Positions 17,830 through 26,515 of a stretch of DNA of 64,000 nt are shown piece by piece. Source of the DNA: Flavobacterium aquatile LMG 4008 = ATCC 11947 (GTDB taxonomy: Bacteria > Bacteroidota > Bacteroidia > Flavobacteriales > Flavobacteriaceae); NCBI RefSeq assembly GCF_000757385.1, contig NZ_JRHH01000003.1:620001-684000 (forward strand), read 5' to 3'. The stretch's first letter is position 1. Each line of letters starts with the position of its first letter. The notes beneath the pieces were generated by a model, which had not been told where the DNA came from, searched no databases, and was given only the letters and a program-made list of their open reading frames with translations. Position numbers and translations under genes: made by a program.

Positions 17830-18507
17830 ATGAAAAAAGGTATATTAAAATTCGGATTGTTTTCGATGGTTCTTTTAGGGTTGGTTTCTTGTAAAAATGA
17901 TGAAAAAGAGTTGGCTGATAAAAGAATTAGCGAATTAGAAAGTTATGTAGATTCATTGAAAACGGTTGCTGCTGCAGATATGGAAACCAATTGGGATCAA
18001 ATTGCTGCAGATTTCGACAGAAAAAGCACGGAAGCTAATGCTGCGTTGACAAATTTGGATGAAGAAACGAGAAATACATCACAACAAAAAATTGATGCTG
18101 CGCGTTCATCTTATGATGGTTTTAAAGTAACTATTGAAACTAAAGCTGCTGAAACTACTGCAGTTGCTAGTAATCCGAATCAAATGTTACGTGACAGATT
18201 TTTTGGTGCTGGTAAAGTAGGTGAGGACATGAATTTTTCTTGGGTAAACAAAGACAATATCTTGAGTGTTTATGATGCTTTCTTTCAGTCTTATAAAGAT
18301 AATAAAGAATCATTTACAAGAGAAGATTATGATGAAGTAAAATTAATGTATGAAGCATTGGATAGTAGAAAAAATACTGTTGAAAAAGAAGGATTAAGTT
18401 CTGAAGACAACGGTAAAATTGCTTCTATCAAATTTAAATTTGGACCAATGTTTAAAATGAACAGAATGGGTGCAAAAAGTAGAGAAACTGCTGAAGCAAA
18501 AGAATAA
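17830..18507 (+). CDS. Lipoprotein with helical/coiled-coil body, function unknown
   Basis: This 225-residue protein has a lipoprotein signal (MKKGILKFGLFSMVLLGLVSC, lipobox LVSC at residues 18-21). It is followed by a long, charged, mostly helical region: ELADKRISELESYVDSLKT, then SQQKIDAARSSYDGFKVTIETKA. The region around residues 120-150 (LRDRFFGAGKVGEDMNFSWVNKDNILSVYD) looks more globular. The protein should be anchored in the periplasmic or outer membrane. No family name can be given with confidence. It is monocistronic with a terminator at 18533-18564. Confidence 0.8.
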   Translation: MKKGILKFGLFSMVLLGLVSCKNDEKELADKRISELESYVDSLKTVAAADMETNWDQIAADFDRKSTEANAALTNLDEETRNTSQQKIDAARSSYDGFKVTIETKAAETTAVASNPNQMLRDRFFGAGKVGEDMNFSWVNKDNILSVYDAFFQSYKDNKESFTREDYDEVKLMYEALDSRKNTVEKEGLSSEDNGKIASIKFKFGPMFKMNRMGAKSRETAEAKE

Positions 18508-18532
18508 TATTAAGTATGATTATTAATTCAGG

Positions 18533-18564
18533 AAAAGACAATCAGGGATGGTTGTCTTTTTTTT
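18533..18564 (+). terminator. Rho-independent terminator of the lipoprotein gene
   Basis: Stem AAAAGACAATC / GGTTGTCTTTT followed by T8; it reaches the stop of the convergent methyltransferase gene. Confidence 0.85.
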
Positions 18565-19342
18565 ATGCCCTAATCACAAAATGTTCTCTCTTTTGTTCAA
18601 TTCTAAAGAAAACAATTCCCCATTGAAACGTGTCAATAGTAACGGTAACTTTTGTATGATTTTTAATAATTTCCCAAGCTTCTTCCATGTCTTGGCTCCA
18701 ATGAATATCATCGAAAATCCAAACAGAATCGTTAGTAATTATAGGAAGTAATAGCTCAAAATACTCCAAAGTAGCTTTTTTAGAATGATTACCGTCAAAA
18801 TAAATCAGTTGGCAATGTTCAGTGTTCAGTTGGCAGTTTCTTAGATAATTTTCAAATTTTGTGTTTACAAATTCAATATTATTTAGATTTTGCAATTGAC
18901 ATTGATTTTTTGCAATTGCCATTGTATTTGGGCAACCTTCTAAAGTAATAATCTTAGCATTTTTATTACCTAAGGACATTGCTGAAGTTGCTAAACCTAA
19001 TGAAGTTCCAATTTCTAGAATGTTTTCTGGCTGAAAATAATTTACAATTCTAAATAATAACTCTGCTCTTTTAGAAGAAATTCCGGCGTTTTTAGCAATT
19101 TGATTGGTGGCTCGAGTGTTGCTTTTAAAAACTCGCGAACCAGCACCAAAATCGGTTACTTCAATGGTGTTTTTATTTTCTAAAAGTGAATTTCTGTAGT
19201 TTTTTAAAATAGAATATTCACGATAATTCTTTTTATCATAAAAACATTTCGTAACCAAATCAAACACAAATGGCGAATGCACTCCATGTTGATTCTTGGA
19301 GTTCCAGAGGAAGTTTAGATATGATTTTATATGTTGTAGCAA
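18563..19342 (-). CDS. Class I SAM-dependent methyltransferase (O-methyltransferase-like)
   Basis: This 259-residue protein has motif I ILEIGTSLGLATSAMSLGN (about residues 115-133), an acidic end of strand 2 (IITLEGCP) and a DDIHWS motif near residue 215 where metal-dependent O-methyltransferases coordinate their cation. The N-terminal HGVHSPFVFDLV is typical of the flavobacterial version. The acceptor is unknown. Residues about 168-179 (NCQLNTEHCQLI) are encoded by a micro-repeat also found between genes elsewhere in the window, and this segment may be a late insertion into a surface loop. Confidence 0.85.
   Translation of the reverse strand: MLQHIKSYLNFLWNSKNQHGVHSPFVFDLVTKCFYDKKNYREYSILKNYRNSLLENKNTIEVTDFGAGSRVFKSNTRATNQIAKNAGISSKRAELLFRIVNYFQPENILEIGTSLGLATSAMSLGNKNAKIITLEGCPNTMAIAKNQCQLQNLNNIEFVNTKFENYLRNCQLNTEHCQLIYFDGNHSKKATLEYFELLLPIITNDSVWIFDDIHWSQDMEEAWEIIKNHTKVTVTIDTFQWGIVFFRIEQKREHFVIRA
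18806..18839. repeat. Micro-repeat (TTGGCAATGTTCAGTG type) inside a coding sequence
   Basis: This stretch matches the reverse complement of the intergenic stretch at 46651-46680 at about 27 of 30 positions and is related to 33158-33192. Here it lies in frame within the methyltransferase gene. Confidence 0.65.
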
Positions 19343-19352
19343 ATCTTTCTAT

Positions 19353-19462
19353 TACACAAAGTTACACTAAGATGTCACAGAGATACACAAAGTTATTATA
19401 ATCTGTTTGAATCAATCTCATTTTCTTTGTGAGACTTTGCGATTACTTTGCGAATCTTAGTG
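19353..19462. repeat. Imperfect inverted repeat of ACTAAGAT...CACAAAG type
   Basis: The left arm (19364-19391, CACTAAGATGTCACAG...ACACAAAG) is partly complementary to the right arm (19424-19462, CTTTGTGAGACTTTGCG...CTTAGTG). The right arm itself repeats ACTTTGCGA. It fills the spacer between methyltransferase and ABC-F genes. Confidence 0.55.
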
Positions 19463-19469
19463 AAATAAT

Positions 19470-21329
19470 TTATTCCATTTTGGAAGAAAGTTCAAACCAA
19501 CGTTCTTCTTTTTCTTCCTTTAAATTAATTACTTTTTGAAGTTCCAAAGCTTTCGCTTCAATTTCATTGTCAGCAACTTTTCCGTCAGAAAATAATTGTT
19601 CAATTTGTTTCTTTTGGTGTTCTAAATCTTTGATTTCTTTTTCGATTTTATTGAACTCTTTTTGTTCGTTAAAATTCAATCCTGCCGAAATAGTTTTGGC
19701 TTGTTTCCAATTGTTCTTTTCTTTGTTATCGTCTTTATTCGCTGGTTCAGCCGAGTCTTCATACGCTCTAAAATCAGAATAATTTCCTGGGAAGTTTTCT
19801 ACAATTCCGTCGCCTCTAAAAACGAATAAATCATCAACAATTTTATCCATAAAATACCTATCGTGCGAAACCACAAGCAAACAACCCGGAAAATCCAACA
19901 AGAAACTTTCCAATACATTCAACGTTACAATATCAAGATCATTCGTTGGCTCATCCAAAATCAAGAAATTCGGATTCTGAATCAAAACCGTACATAAATA
20001 CAATCGTTTCAATTCGCCACCACTCAATTTTTCAACAAAATCATATTGTTTTTTGCTGTCAAATAAAAAGCGCTCCAATAACTGACTTGCCGAAATCAAT
20101 TTCCCTTTCATCAAAGGAATATATTCGCCATATTCCTTAATAATATCAATAACACGTTGTCCAGGTTTTGGGTTAATTCCGCTTTGCGTGTAATAACCAA
20201 TTTTTATTGTATCTCCAGTAATAACTTTACCAGAATCGGTCGGAATGGTTTGTGTCAACAAGTTCAAAAATGTCGATTTTCCTGTTCCGTTTTTACCAAT
20301 AATTCCAATTCGCGCACCACGCTGAAAATCGAAACTAAAATTCTCCAAAATCTTTTTATCACCAAACTTTTTCGAAATTTTATGCAACTCAATGATCTTG
20401 CTTCCAAGACGTTCCATGTTAATTTCAAGTTCGATTTTGTTCTCTTTTCGGCGACTTTCTGCCTTTTCTTTAATCACATAAAAATCATCTTGACGCGATT
20501 TCGATTTAGTAGTTCGCGCTTTTGGTTGTCTTCGCATCCAAGCCAATTCTTTCACAAAAAGGTTTTGCGCTTTATCAATAGAAGCATTTTCCGAAGCTAA
20601 TCGTTCTTCTTTTTTCTCTAAATAATAAGAATAATTTCCTTTGTAACTATATAATTTTCCATTATCCAATTCTATAATTTCGTTGCAAACGCGTTCCAAA
20701 AAGAAACGGTCGTGCGTAACCATAAATAATGTAACATTTTCTTTAGCAAAATAACTTTCCAACCATTCAATCATCTCCAAATCAAGGTGATTCGTTGGCT
20801 CATCCAAAATCAATAAATCGGGTTTATTTATCAAAATAATCGCCAATGAAAGACGTTTTTTCTGTCCACCAGACATGTTTTTCACTTTCAATTTGAAATC
20901 TTCCAACTTCAATTTGAACAAAATTTGTTTAAATTGCGTTTCAAAATCCCAAGCATTAAAACGATCCATATCGTCAAACGCTTTTTCATAAGCTTCTGCA
21001 TCTTCTGGATTTTCAAGTGCTTTTTCGTAACGCTCGATTACATGTAGAATTTCATTATCAGACGCAAAAATACTTTCTTCAACCGTCAACTCATCTTGTA
21101 ATTGTGGAACCTGAGATAAAAAAGACATTTTAATATCTTTTCTCATAACAACTTGCCCAGTATCAGGGGTATCGTCGCCGTTAATAATTTTCATTATTTG
21201 GGTTTTTCCCGACCCATTTTTGGCAATAAAAGCAATTTTTTGGTCTTTATTAATTCCAAACGAAATGTTTTCAAATAATGTTCTTTCGCCAAATGACTTC
21301 TTAATATTTTCTACAGAAAGGTAATTCAC
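19470..21329 (-). CDS. ABC-F family ATP-binding protein (GTG start)
   Basis: ABC-F proteins lack membrane domains and act on ribosomes. The protein of about 619 residues has two ATPase domains: Walker A IAKNGSGKTQ and IGKNGTGKST, signatures LSGGQKKRLSLA and LSGGELKRLYLC, and Walker B LLILDEPTNHLDL and FLILDEPTNDLDI. A charged linker (about residues 230-300) joins them. A C-terminal coiled coil (about 540-619) is rich in Glu/Lys, as in the Uup branch. GTG at 21329 gives the N-terminus (M)NYLSVENIKKSFGERTLF. The ATG 15 codons upstream lies inside the promoter, so it is rejected. Confidence 0.92.
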   Translation of the reverse strand: MNYLSVENIKKSFGERTLFENISFGINKDQKIAFIAKNGSGKTQIMKIINGDDTPDTGQVVMRKDIKMSFLSQVPQLQDELTVEESIFASDNEILHVIERYEKALENPEDAEAYEKAFDDMDRFNAWDFETQFKQILFKLKLEDFKLKVKNMSGGQKKRLSLAIILINKPDLLILDEPTNHLDLEMIEWLESYFAKENVTLFMVTHDRFFLERVCNEIIELDNGKLYSYKGNYSYYLEKKEERLASENASIDKAQNLFVKELAWMRRQPKARTTKSKSRQDDFYVIKEKAESRRKENKIELEINMERLGSKIIELHKISKKFGDKKILENFSFDFQRGARIGIIGKNGTGKSTFLNLLTQTIPTDSGKVITGDTIKIGYYTQSGINPKPGQRVIDIIKEYGEYIPLMKGKLISASQLLERFLFDSKKQYDFVEKLSGGELKRLYLCTVLIQNPNFLILDEPTNDLDIVTLNVLESFLLDFPGCLLVVSHDRYFMDKIVDDLFVFRGDGIVENFPGNYSDFRAYEDSAEPANKDDNKEKNNWKQAKTISAGLNFNEQKEFNKIEKEIKDLEHQKKQIEQLFSDGKVADNEIEAKALELQKVINLKEEKEERWFELSSKME

Positions 21330-21345
21330 AAGTGTATTTTTTTTG

Positions 21346-21374
21346 CAAAAGTAGATTATATTTGTCAAATGCAA
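21346..21374 (-). promoter_or_regulatory. Promoter of the ABC-F gene (TTG ... TACTTTTG)
   Basis: Minus strand: -33 TTG at 21372-21374, 18-nt spacer, -7 TACTTTTG at 21346-21353, 17 nt before the GTG start. It overlaps the divergent GT2 promoter and the GT2 start codon. Confidence 0.65.
21357..21364 (+). promoter_or_regulatory. -7 element (TATATTTG) of the GT2 gene, nearly leaderless
   Basis: TATATTTG ends 4 nt before the ATG at 21369. If it is used, the mRNA would have almost no leader. Confidence 0.5.
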
Positions 21375-22493
21375 CTATCTGTTATCATCCTAAATTATAA
21401 TGTGCGCTATTTTTTAGAGCAATGCGTTTTAAGTGTTCAAAAAGCACTTGAACATATTGATGGTGAAATTATTGTAATTGACAATAACTCGTCAGACGAT
21501 AGTTGTGCAATGATGAAAGAATTGTTTCCAAATGTAAAACTCATCGAAAATAAAGAAAATCTAGGTTTTCCAAAAGGAAATAACATTGGAGTTGCACAAG
21601 CCAAAGGCGAATACATTTGCATTTTAAATCCAGATACTGTTGTAGCAGAAGATACTTTTATTAAAATATTAGATACTAAAAACTGGCATCCAAATACTGG
21701 GATTATTGGCTGCAAATTAATTGACGGAACTGGAAAGTTTTTGCCAGAAAGTAAACGCGGCATTCCAACTCCTTGGGTTGCGTTTACAAAAATCTTTGGA
21801 TTGTATAAAATTTCAAATCTATTCGGAAAATATTACGCCCAACATTTAACCGAAAATGAATCTGGAAAAGTAGAGATTCTCGTTGGAGCTTTTATGGTTA
21901 TGAAACGAGAATTGTATAATGATATTGGAGGTTTCGATGAAAATTGCTTCATGTATTCCGACGATATTGATTTGAGCTATATAGTTTTGCAAAAAGGAAA
22001 ATCGAATTATTATTTTCATGAAACAACGGTAATTCATTATAAAGGAGAAAGTACCATTCGTGACGAAAAGTATATGAAACGTTTTCAAGAAGCGATGAAT
22101 TTCTTTTATTCTAAGCACTTTAAAAAGTCGTTTGTTTTCGATGTTTTTATGAAAATTGGAGCATTTGTATTTTCGCTAATAAAGAAAAATCAATCCAAAG
22201 AAATAAAAAGAACGATTGATGAATATATAATCTTTTCAAAGGATTTATTAGATTTGAATTTGAATAAAAAAGAAACAATTTTAAATGATTTTTCTAGGTT
22301 TAAAAACAATTCAAATTTGAATATCGAAATCATTTTTGATACAAAATCGTTTAGTTATAAGGATATTATAAACTTCATGAATTGTAATAAAAGTAAAAAT
22401 TTAACATTTAAGAATTATATTCCGAACTCAAATTTCATCATCGGAAGTAATAATTCAATCGATAGAGGAGAAATTATCGTTATAAAAAATTAG
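21369..22493 (+). CDS. Glycosyltransferase family 2 protein
   Basis: This 374-residue protein has a GT-A fold start SVIILNYNVRYFLEQCVLSV, the nucleotide-sugar motif VIDNNSSDDS (about residues 37-46), ENLGFPKGNNIGV, the DxD-equivalent ILNPDTVV (about 92-99) and the acceptor-site region GGFDENCFMYSDDIDLSY. This is the rhamnosyltransferase-like subgroup (WbbL/RfbF type). No transmembrane helix is obvious. The last 110 residues are Lys/Asn-rich and of unknown role. It probably adds sugars to cell-surface glycans. It is divergent from the ABC-F gene. Confidence 0.9.
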   Translation: MQLSVIILNYNVRYFLEQCVLSVQKALEHIDGEIIVIDNNSSDDSCAMMKELFPNVKLIENKENLGFPKGNNIGVAQAKGEYICILNPDTVVAEDTFIKILDTKNWHPNTGIIGCKLIDGTGKFLPESKRGIPTPWVAFTKIFGLYKISNLFGKYYAQHLTENESGKVEILVGAFMVMKRELYNDIGGFDENCFMYSDDIDLSYIVLQKGKSNYYFHETTVIHYKGESTIRDEKYMKRFQEAMNFFYSKHFKKSFVFDVFMKIGAFVFSLIKKNQSKEIKRTIDEYIIFSKDLLDLNLNKKETILNDFSRFKNNSNLNIEIIFDTKSFSYKDIINFMNCNKSKNLTFKNYIPNSNFIIGSNNSIDRGEIIVIKN

Positions 22494-22524
22494 TATATTC
22501 TTCGCAAAATGTAGATAAAATTAC

Positions 22525-22532
22525 TAATTTTG
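22525..22532 (+). promoter_or_regulatory. -7 promoter element (TAATTTTG) of the E2 gene
   Basis: TAATTTTG lies 37 nt upstream of the ATG at 22570; -33 TTG not evident. Confidence 0.45.
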
Positions 22533-22569
22533 CAATCATTATAAAAAAACACAACTTTAGTTTAAAGAT

Positions 22570-23877
22570 ATGGCAAAGTTTGAATTGAAATTACCTAAAA
22601 TGGGTGAAAGCGTTGCAGAAGCAACAATTACCAATTGGTTAAAAAACGTTGGCGAAAGTATCGCTGCCGATGAAGCTGTTCTAGAAATCGCTACCGACAA
22701 GGTTGATAGCGAAGTTCCAAGTGAAGTTTCGGGTACGTTAGTTGAAATATTATTCCAAGTGAATGATGTTGTTCAGGTAGGACAAACCATTGCAATCATT
22801 GAAACTGAAGGTGGAAGTATTGATACACCAAAAAGCGTAGAAGTACCTTCGTCAATTGTTGCAGAAGTTGTAAAAACTGTTGATGTAGCTAAAGAAAATG
22901 TTGCTCCAGCCGATTTTTCAGGTTCAGATAAATTCTTTTCTCCATTAGTAAAAAACATTGCTAAAGAAGAAGGTGTTTCTGTTGCCGAATTAGAAAGTAT
23001 TTCTGGTTCAGGAAAAGAAGGACGCGTAACGAAAGAAGATATATTAGATTTTGTAAAAAATAGAACAAGTCAACCAGTTGTTGCTCAAACTGTTGCTCCA
23101 GTAGCTAAACCAGTTGTTCAAAACGTTCCGTCAACTTCAACTTCAGCGGTTCCAGTTTCTGTAAATGGAGGTGACGAAATTATTGAAATGGATAGAATGC
23201 GTAAGTTAATTTCAGGTTATATGGTGGCTTCGGTACAAACTTCAGCTCACGTACAATCGTTTATAGAAGTTGATGTTACCAATATCGTAAAATGGAGAAA
23301 TAAAGTTAAAGATGCTTTCGAAAAACGTGAAGGCGAAAAATTAACGTTTACTCCAATCATGATGGAAGCTGTCGCAAAAGCTTTAAAAGATTTCCCTGGA
23401 ATGAATATTTCGGTTGATGGCGATTACATCATCAAAAAGAAAAATATCAATTTAGGAATGGCTGCAGCATTACCAAACGGAAATTTAATCGTTCCAGTTA
23501 TTAAAAATGCTGACCAACTAAACCTTGTCGGAATGGCAAAAGCCGTAAACGATTTAGGTAATAGAGCCAAAGCAGGAAAATTAAAACCAGACGATACTCA
23601 AGGCGGAACTTATACTGTTACAAACGTAGGAACTTTCGGTTCGGTATTTGGAACTCCAATTATCAACCAACCACAAGTCGGAATTCTAGCTCTTGGTGCC
23701 ATTAGAAAAGTACCAGCAGTAATAGAAACTCCAGAAGGAGATTTCATCGGAATTCGTCAGAAAATGTTCTTGTCGCATTCTTACGATCATCGCGTTGTAG
23801 ATGGCGCATTGGGTGGAAGTTTTGTAAAACGAGTAGCCGAATACCTAGAAGCATTTGATGTAAATAGAGAATACTAA
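22570..23877 (+). CDS. 2-oxo acid dehydrogenase E2 (dihydrolipoamide acyltransferase)
   Basis: This 435-residue E2 core subunit transfers acyl groups from lipoyl-lysine to CoA. The lipoyl domain (residues 1-80) has the modified Lys in EIATDKVDSEVPS. A Pro/Ala/Val linker follows. The peripheral-subunit-binding domain (about 120-155, FSPLVKNIAKEEGVSVAEL) precedes the catalytic domain (about 205-435), which has the active-site motif SHSYDHRVVDGALGG. The form resembles the E2 of branched-chain keto acid complexes. The E1 and E3 genes are not adjacent, so the complex type stays open. Confidence 0.92.
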   Translation: MAKFELKLPKMGESVAEATITNWLKNVGESIAADEAVLEIATDKVDSEVPSEVSGTLVEILFQVNDVVQVGQTIAIIETEGGSIDTPKSVEVPSSIVAEVVKTVDVAKENVAPADFSGSDKFFSPLVKNIAKEEGVSVAELESISGSGKEGRVTKEDILDFVKNRTSQPVVAQTVAPVAKPVVQNVPSTSTSAVPVSVNGGDEIIEMDRMRKLISGYMVASVQTSAHVQSFIEVDVTNIVKWRNKVKDAFEKREGEKLTFTPIMMEAVAKALKDFPGMNISVDGDYIIKKKNINLGMAAALPNGNLIVPVIKNADQLNLVGMAKAVNDLGNRAKAGKLKPDDTQGGTYTVTNVGTFGSVFGTPIINQPQVGILALGAIRKVPAVIETPEGDFIGIRQKMFLSHSYDHRVVDGALGGSFVKRVAEYLEAFDVNREY

Positions 23878-23899
23878 AAGAAAAGACAATTTAGTTAAA

Positions 23900-23941
23900 A
23901 AAATACCTACAATTTATTTTGCTAGGTGTTTTTTTTTTTTT
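23900..23941 (+). terminator. Rho-independent terminator of the E2 gene
   Basis: Stem ATACCTA / TAGGTGT with a 13-nt loop is followed by a run of more than ten T. Confidence 0.8.
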
Positions 23942-23963
23942 TGCTTTGTGAAAATTTAATATT

Positions 23964-25514
23964 ATGAAAATCAAATTACTTTTTCTGTTCTGTTTAGTAA
24001 TAGTTACAAAAAATAGTTTTTCTCAAACCATTACTTTAGATACTTCTTTTGGAGTAAATGGAAAAGTCATAAATTCTTTTGCGCCTCAAAATGATGGGTT
24101 AAATTCTCTATTAATTCAAAATGATGGTAAAATTATAGTATCTGGTTTGCAGGATTATTCACTTAGTGGCAATGTTTTTATCTCAAGGTTTAATATTGAT
24201 GGAACTTTAGATAATAGTTTTGGTGTAAATGGTTATGTTTTAACTCAATTAGTTTCTGAAACTGGTGGTTCATGTATTATTAAACTTCAGAATGATGGCA
24301 AAATATTAATTACAGGTTCTAAATCTCCAAGTGTAAATTCCAGTTTTTTTGATTTTGCAACTATGAGATATAACTCTGATGGAACTATAGATACTTCATT
24401 TGGAATTAATGGTTTAGTTGTTACAGATTTATTTGCTACTGGAGATTTTTCTAATGCAATTGATGTACAAAGTGATGGTAAAATTATTGTAGCTGGTTCG
24501 ACTTATGTTGGTACAAAAACAGTTCCTTCAATTTTAAGATATTTAAATAATGGAACACTAGACACTTCTTTTGGTACAAATGGTAAAGCTCTTTTAGGAC
24601 TATTTGATCCAAATAAGTCTGAATCAACAGCATGTATAAAAGTTTTATCAGATAATAGTATCATTTTAGGGATATTTACTTCTGCATTAGAAACTTTGGA
24701 GGATTATCTAAATTTTGGAGTTATTAAAGTTACTAACAATGGTTTACTTGATTCAACTTTTGGAACTAATGGTCATGTTTTAACTGATTTTGGCTTTAAA
24801 GACTATATTAGATCTGTGGATGAATTTGAAGGAAAAATAATTGCTTTGGGTTATTCTAGCAATACAGGTGTTGGAACAAAAATGGCAATAGCTAAATATT
24901 TACCAAATGGAAGTTTAGATAGTTCATTTGGAATCAATGGCTTAGTTAATGCTAATAAGAATGGTACTTCTCTTTATGATGCGATTAGTGGTCTAAAAGT
25001 TTTAAGTGATGGTAAGATGTTGTGTGCTGGATATACTGCGAGTTCAACTGCAGATTTTTTATTGATAAAATTTAATGTTGATGGAAGTGTAGATACTAAT
25101 TTTAATAGTGTTGGTTATTTATCAACTGATTTTAATGGTTTCAATGATTTAGGAGCGGCAGTTGCTATTGGTAATGATGGTAAAATTGTTTGTGCAGGAA
25201 TAACGACAGTTGGTTCAAATTATGACACAGCATTATCTAGGTATACAGTTGAAAGTTTATCGAATGAAGTCTACAATGAAAATTTATTTACAGTTTATCC
25301 TAATCCATTTACCGACTCAATAAATATAACTTCTAAAAATTTAGATTTTGCTAACACTTCTGTAGAGATTTATGATAGTAATGGGAAGTTAATTTCAAAT
25401 TTTAAATTAAATAGTAGTGAAGTTTCATTAAAAGATATTTTATCTAATGGAAATTATTTTTTAAAAATATCAAGTCAAGGAAAGTCTGAAATAATTAAAT
25501 TAATTAAAAAATAA
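23964..25514 (+). CDS. Delta-60 repeat protein with T9SS type A sorting domain
   Basis: This secreted protein has 516 residues. A signal peptide (MKIKLLFLFCLVIVTKNSFSQ) is followed by about seven repeats of 50-60 residues, each with the signature G(T/S)LDxSFGxNG and QNDGKIIVSG-type strands. These are delta-60 repeats that build a propeller. The C-terminal sorting domain (about 435-516) has FTVYPNPFTDSINITS ... VEIYDSNGKLISNF ... LSNGNYFLKI. Export through T9SS to the surface is expected. The ligand and role are unknown. The gene is a single unit between two terminators. Confidence 0.9.
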   Translation: MKIKLLFLFCLVIVTKNSFSQTITLDTSFGVNGKVINSFAPQNDGLNSLLIQNDGKIIVSGLQDYSLSGNVFISRFNIDGTLDNSFGVNGYVLTQLVSETGGSCIIKLQNDGKILITGSKSPSVNSSFFDFATMRYNSDGTIDTSFGINGLVVTDLFATGDFSNAIDVQSDGKIIVAGSTYVGTKTVPSILRYLNNGTLDTSFGTNGKALLGLFDPNKSESTACIKVLSDNSIILGIFTSALETLEDYLNFGVIKVTNNGLLDSTFGTNGHVLTDFGFKDYIRSVDEFEGKIIALGYSSNTGVGTKMAIAKYLPNGSLDSSFGINGLVNANKNGTSLYDAISGLKVLSDGKMLCAGYTASSTADFLLIKFNVDGSVDTNFNSVGYLSTDFNGFNDLGAAVAIGNDGKIVCAGITTVGSNYDTALSRYTVESLSNEVYNENLFTVYPNPFTDSINITSKNLDFANTSVEIYDSNGKLISNFKLNSSEVSLKDILSNGNYFLKISSQGKSEIIKLIKK

Positions 25515-25535
25515 TTTTCATAATCTCTATAAATC

Positions 25536-25566
25536 AACCCTTTCCAAATTGTGAAAGGGTTTTTTA
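25536..25566 (+). terminator. Rho-independent terminator of the delta-60 gene
   Basis: Stem AACCCTTTC / GAAAGGGTT (9 bp) followed by T6. Confidence 0.9.
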
Positions 25567-25619
25567 TTTAAAAGCATAATAAATTATAAAATAATCGATA
25601 AACGGTAACTACAAAATTT

Positions 25620-25627
25620 TATATTTG
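25620..25627 (+). promoter_or_regulatory. -7 promoter element (TATATTTG) of the exonuclease gene
   Basis: TATATTTG lies 18 nt upstream of the ATG at 25646. Confidence 0.5.
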
Positions 25628-25645
25628 TTGCAATAAAAATTTATA

Positions 25646-26419
25646 ATGGAATTAAAACTCACTAGACCAATTTGCTTTTTCGACCTTGAAACTACAGGTA
25701 TTGACGTTGCTAAAGATAGAATTGTAGAGATATCAATCTTCAAAGTATATCCAAACGGAAACAAGGAAAGCAAAACGTGGTTAGTAAATCCAACAATTCC
25801 AATTCCTGCAGCAACAACTGCTGTTCACGGAATTACCGATGAAAAAGTGGCTAACGAGCCAACGTTCAAAGAATTAGCGTCTCAAATTCATAACATGATT
25901 AAGGATTCTGATTTGGCAGGATTCAATTCCGATAGATTTGATATTCCGCTTTTAGCCGAAGAATTACTTAGAGCAGAAGTTGATTTTGATATGAAAAACA
26001 GAGTTTCTGTAGATGTTCAAACTATTTTTCATAAAAAAGAAGAACGTACTTTAAGTGCAGCCTATAAATTTTATTGTAATGAAAGTCTTGAAAATGCGCA
26101 TTCTGCCGAAGCCGACACCATGGCAACATACGAAATTTTAAAAGCACAATTAGATAGATACGACGATTTAGACAACGACATGAAATGGTTATCTGAATTT
26201 ACAACACGAAAAAAATCTGTTGATTTTGCAGGTTTTATTGCCTTGAATAAAGAAGGAAAAGAAATTTTTACTTTCGGAAAAAATAAAGGACAATTAGTAG
26301 AAGAAGTGCTCGAAAAAGAACCAGGTTATTACGGTTGGATTCAAGGCGCCGATTTTCCGTTGTACACCAAAAAGGTTTTAACCGCAATTAAATTAAGAAA
26401 ACTCAATACAAAAAGCTAG
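25646..26419 (+). CDS. DEDDh 3'-5' exonuclease (DnaQ/ExoX-like)
   Basis: This 257-residue protein carries the three exonuclease motifs: ExoI FFDLETTGIDVAKDRIVEI (residues 12-30), ExoII LAGFNSDRFDIPLL (about 91-104) and ExoIII HSAEADTMATY (about 152-162), with all DEDDh acidic residues and the His present. A C-terminal segment (about 195-245, FGKNKGQLVEEV...GYYGWIQGADF) resembles the accessory domain found after ExoX-type nucleases. It probably trims single-stranded DNA in repair, and is not the replicative epsilon subunit because that subunit's polymerase-binding tail is absent. Confidence 0.9.
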   Translation: MELKLTRPICFFDLETTGIDVAKDRIVEISIFKVYPNGNKESKTWLVNPTIPIPAATTAVHGITDEKVANEPTFKELASQIHNMIKDSDLAGFNSDRFDIPLLAEELLRAEVDFDMKNRVSVDVQTIFHKKEERTLSAAYKFYCNESLENAHSAEADTMATYEILKAQLDRYDDLDNDMKWLSEFTTRKKSVDFAGFIALNKEGKEIFTFGKNKGQLVEEVLEKEPGYYGWIQGADFPLYTKKVLTAIKLRKLNTKS

Positions 26420-26447
26420 AAGTTAGAAGCCTGAAGCTGGGAGTTTT

Positions 26448-26503
26448 TCTTCCGTCTTCCATCTTCCATCTTCCATCTTCCATCTTCCATCTTCCATCTT
26501 CCA
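26448..26503. repeat. 7-bp microsatellite (TCTTCCA)8
   Basis: Eight exact 7-bp units, the first with one G change, lie in the spacer between the exonuclease and FAH genes. They follow a purine-rich segment (AGAAGTTAGAAGCCTGAAG) that is roughly complementary. Related TCTTCCAA copies occur inside the radical SAM gene (39085-39113). Confidence 0.92.
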
Positions 26504-26515
26504 ACAATATAAGAC

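Noticed and set aside
20157..20600. 147-codon plus-strand frame opposite the ABC-F gene
   Set aside because: Antisense shadow of the conserved ATPase domains; Phe/Ser/Arg-rich with no domain.
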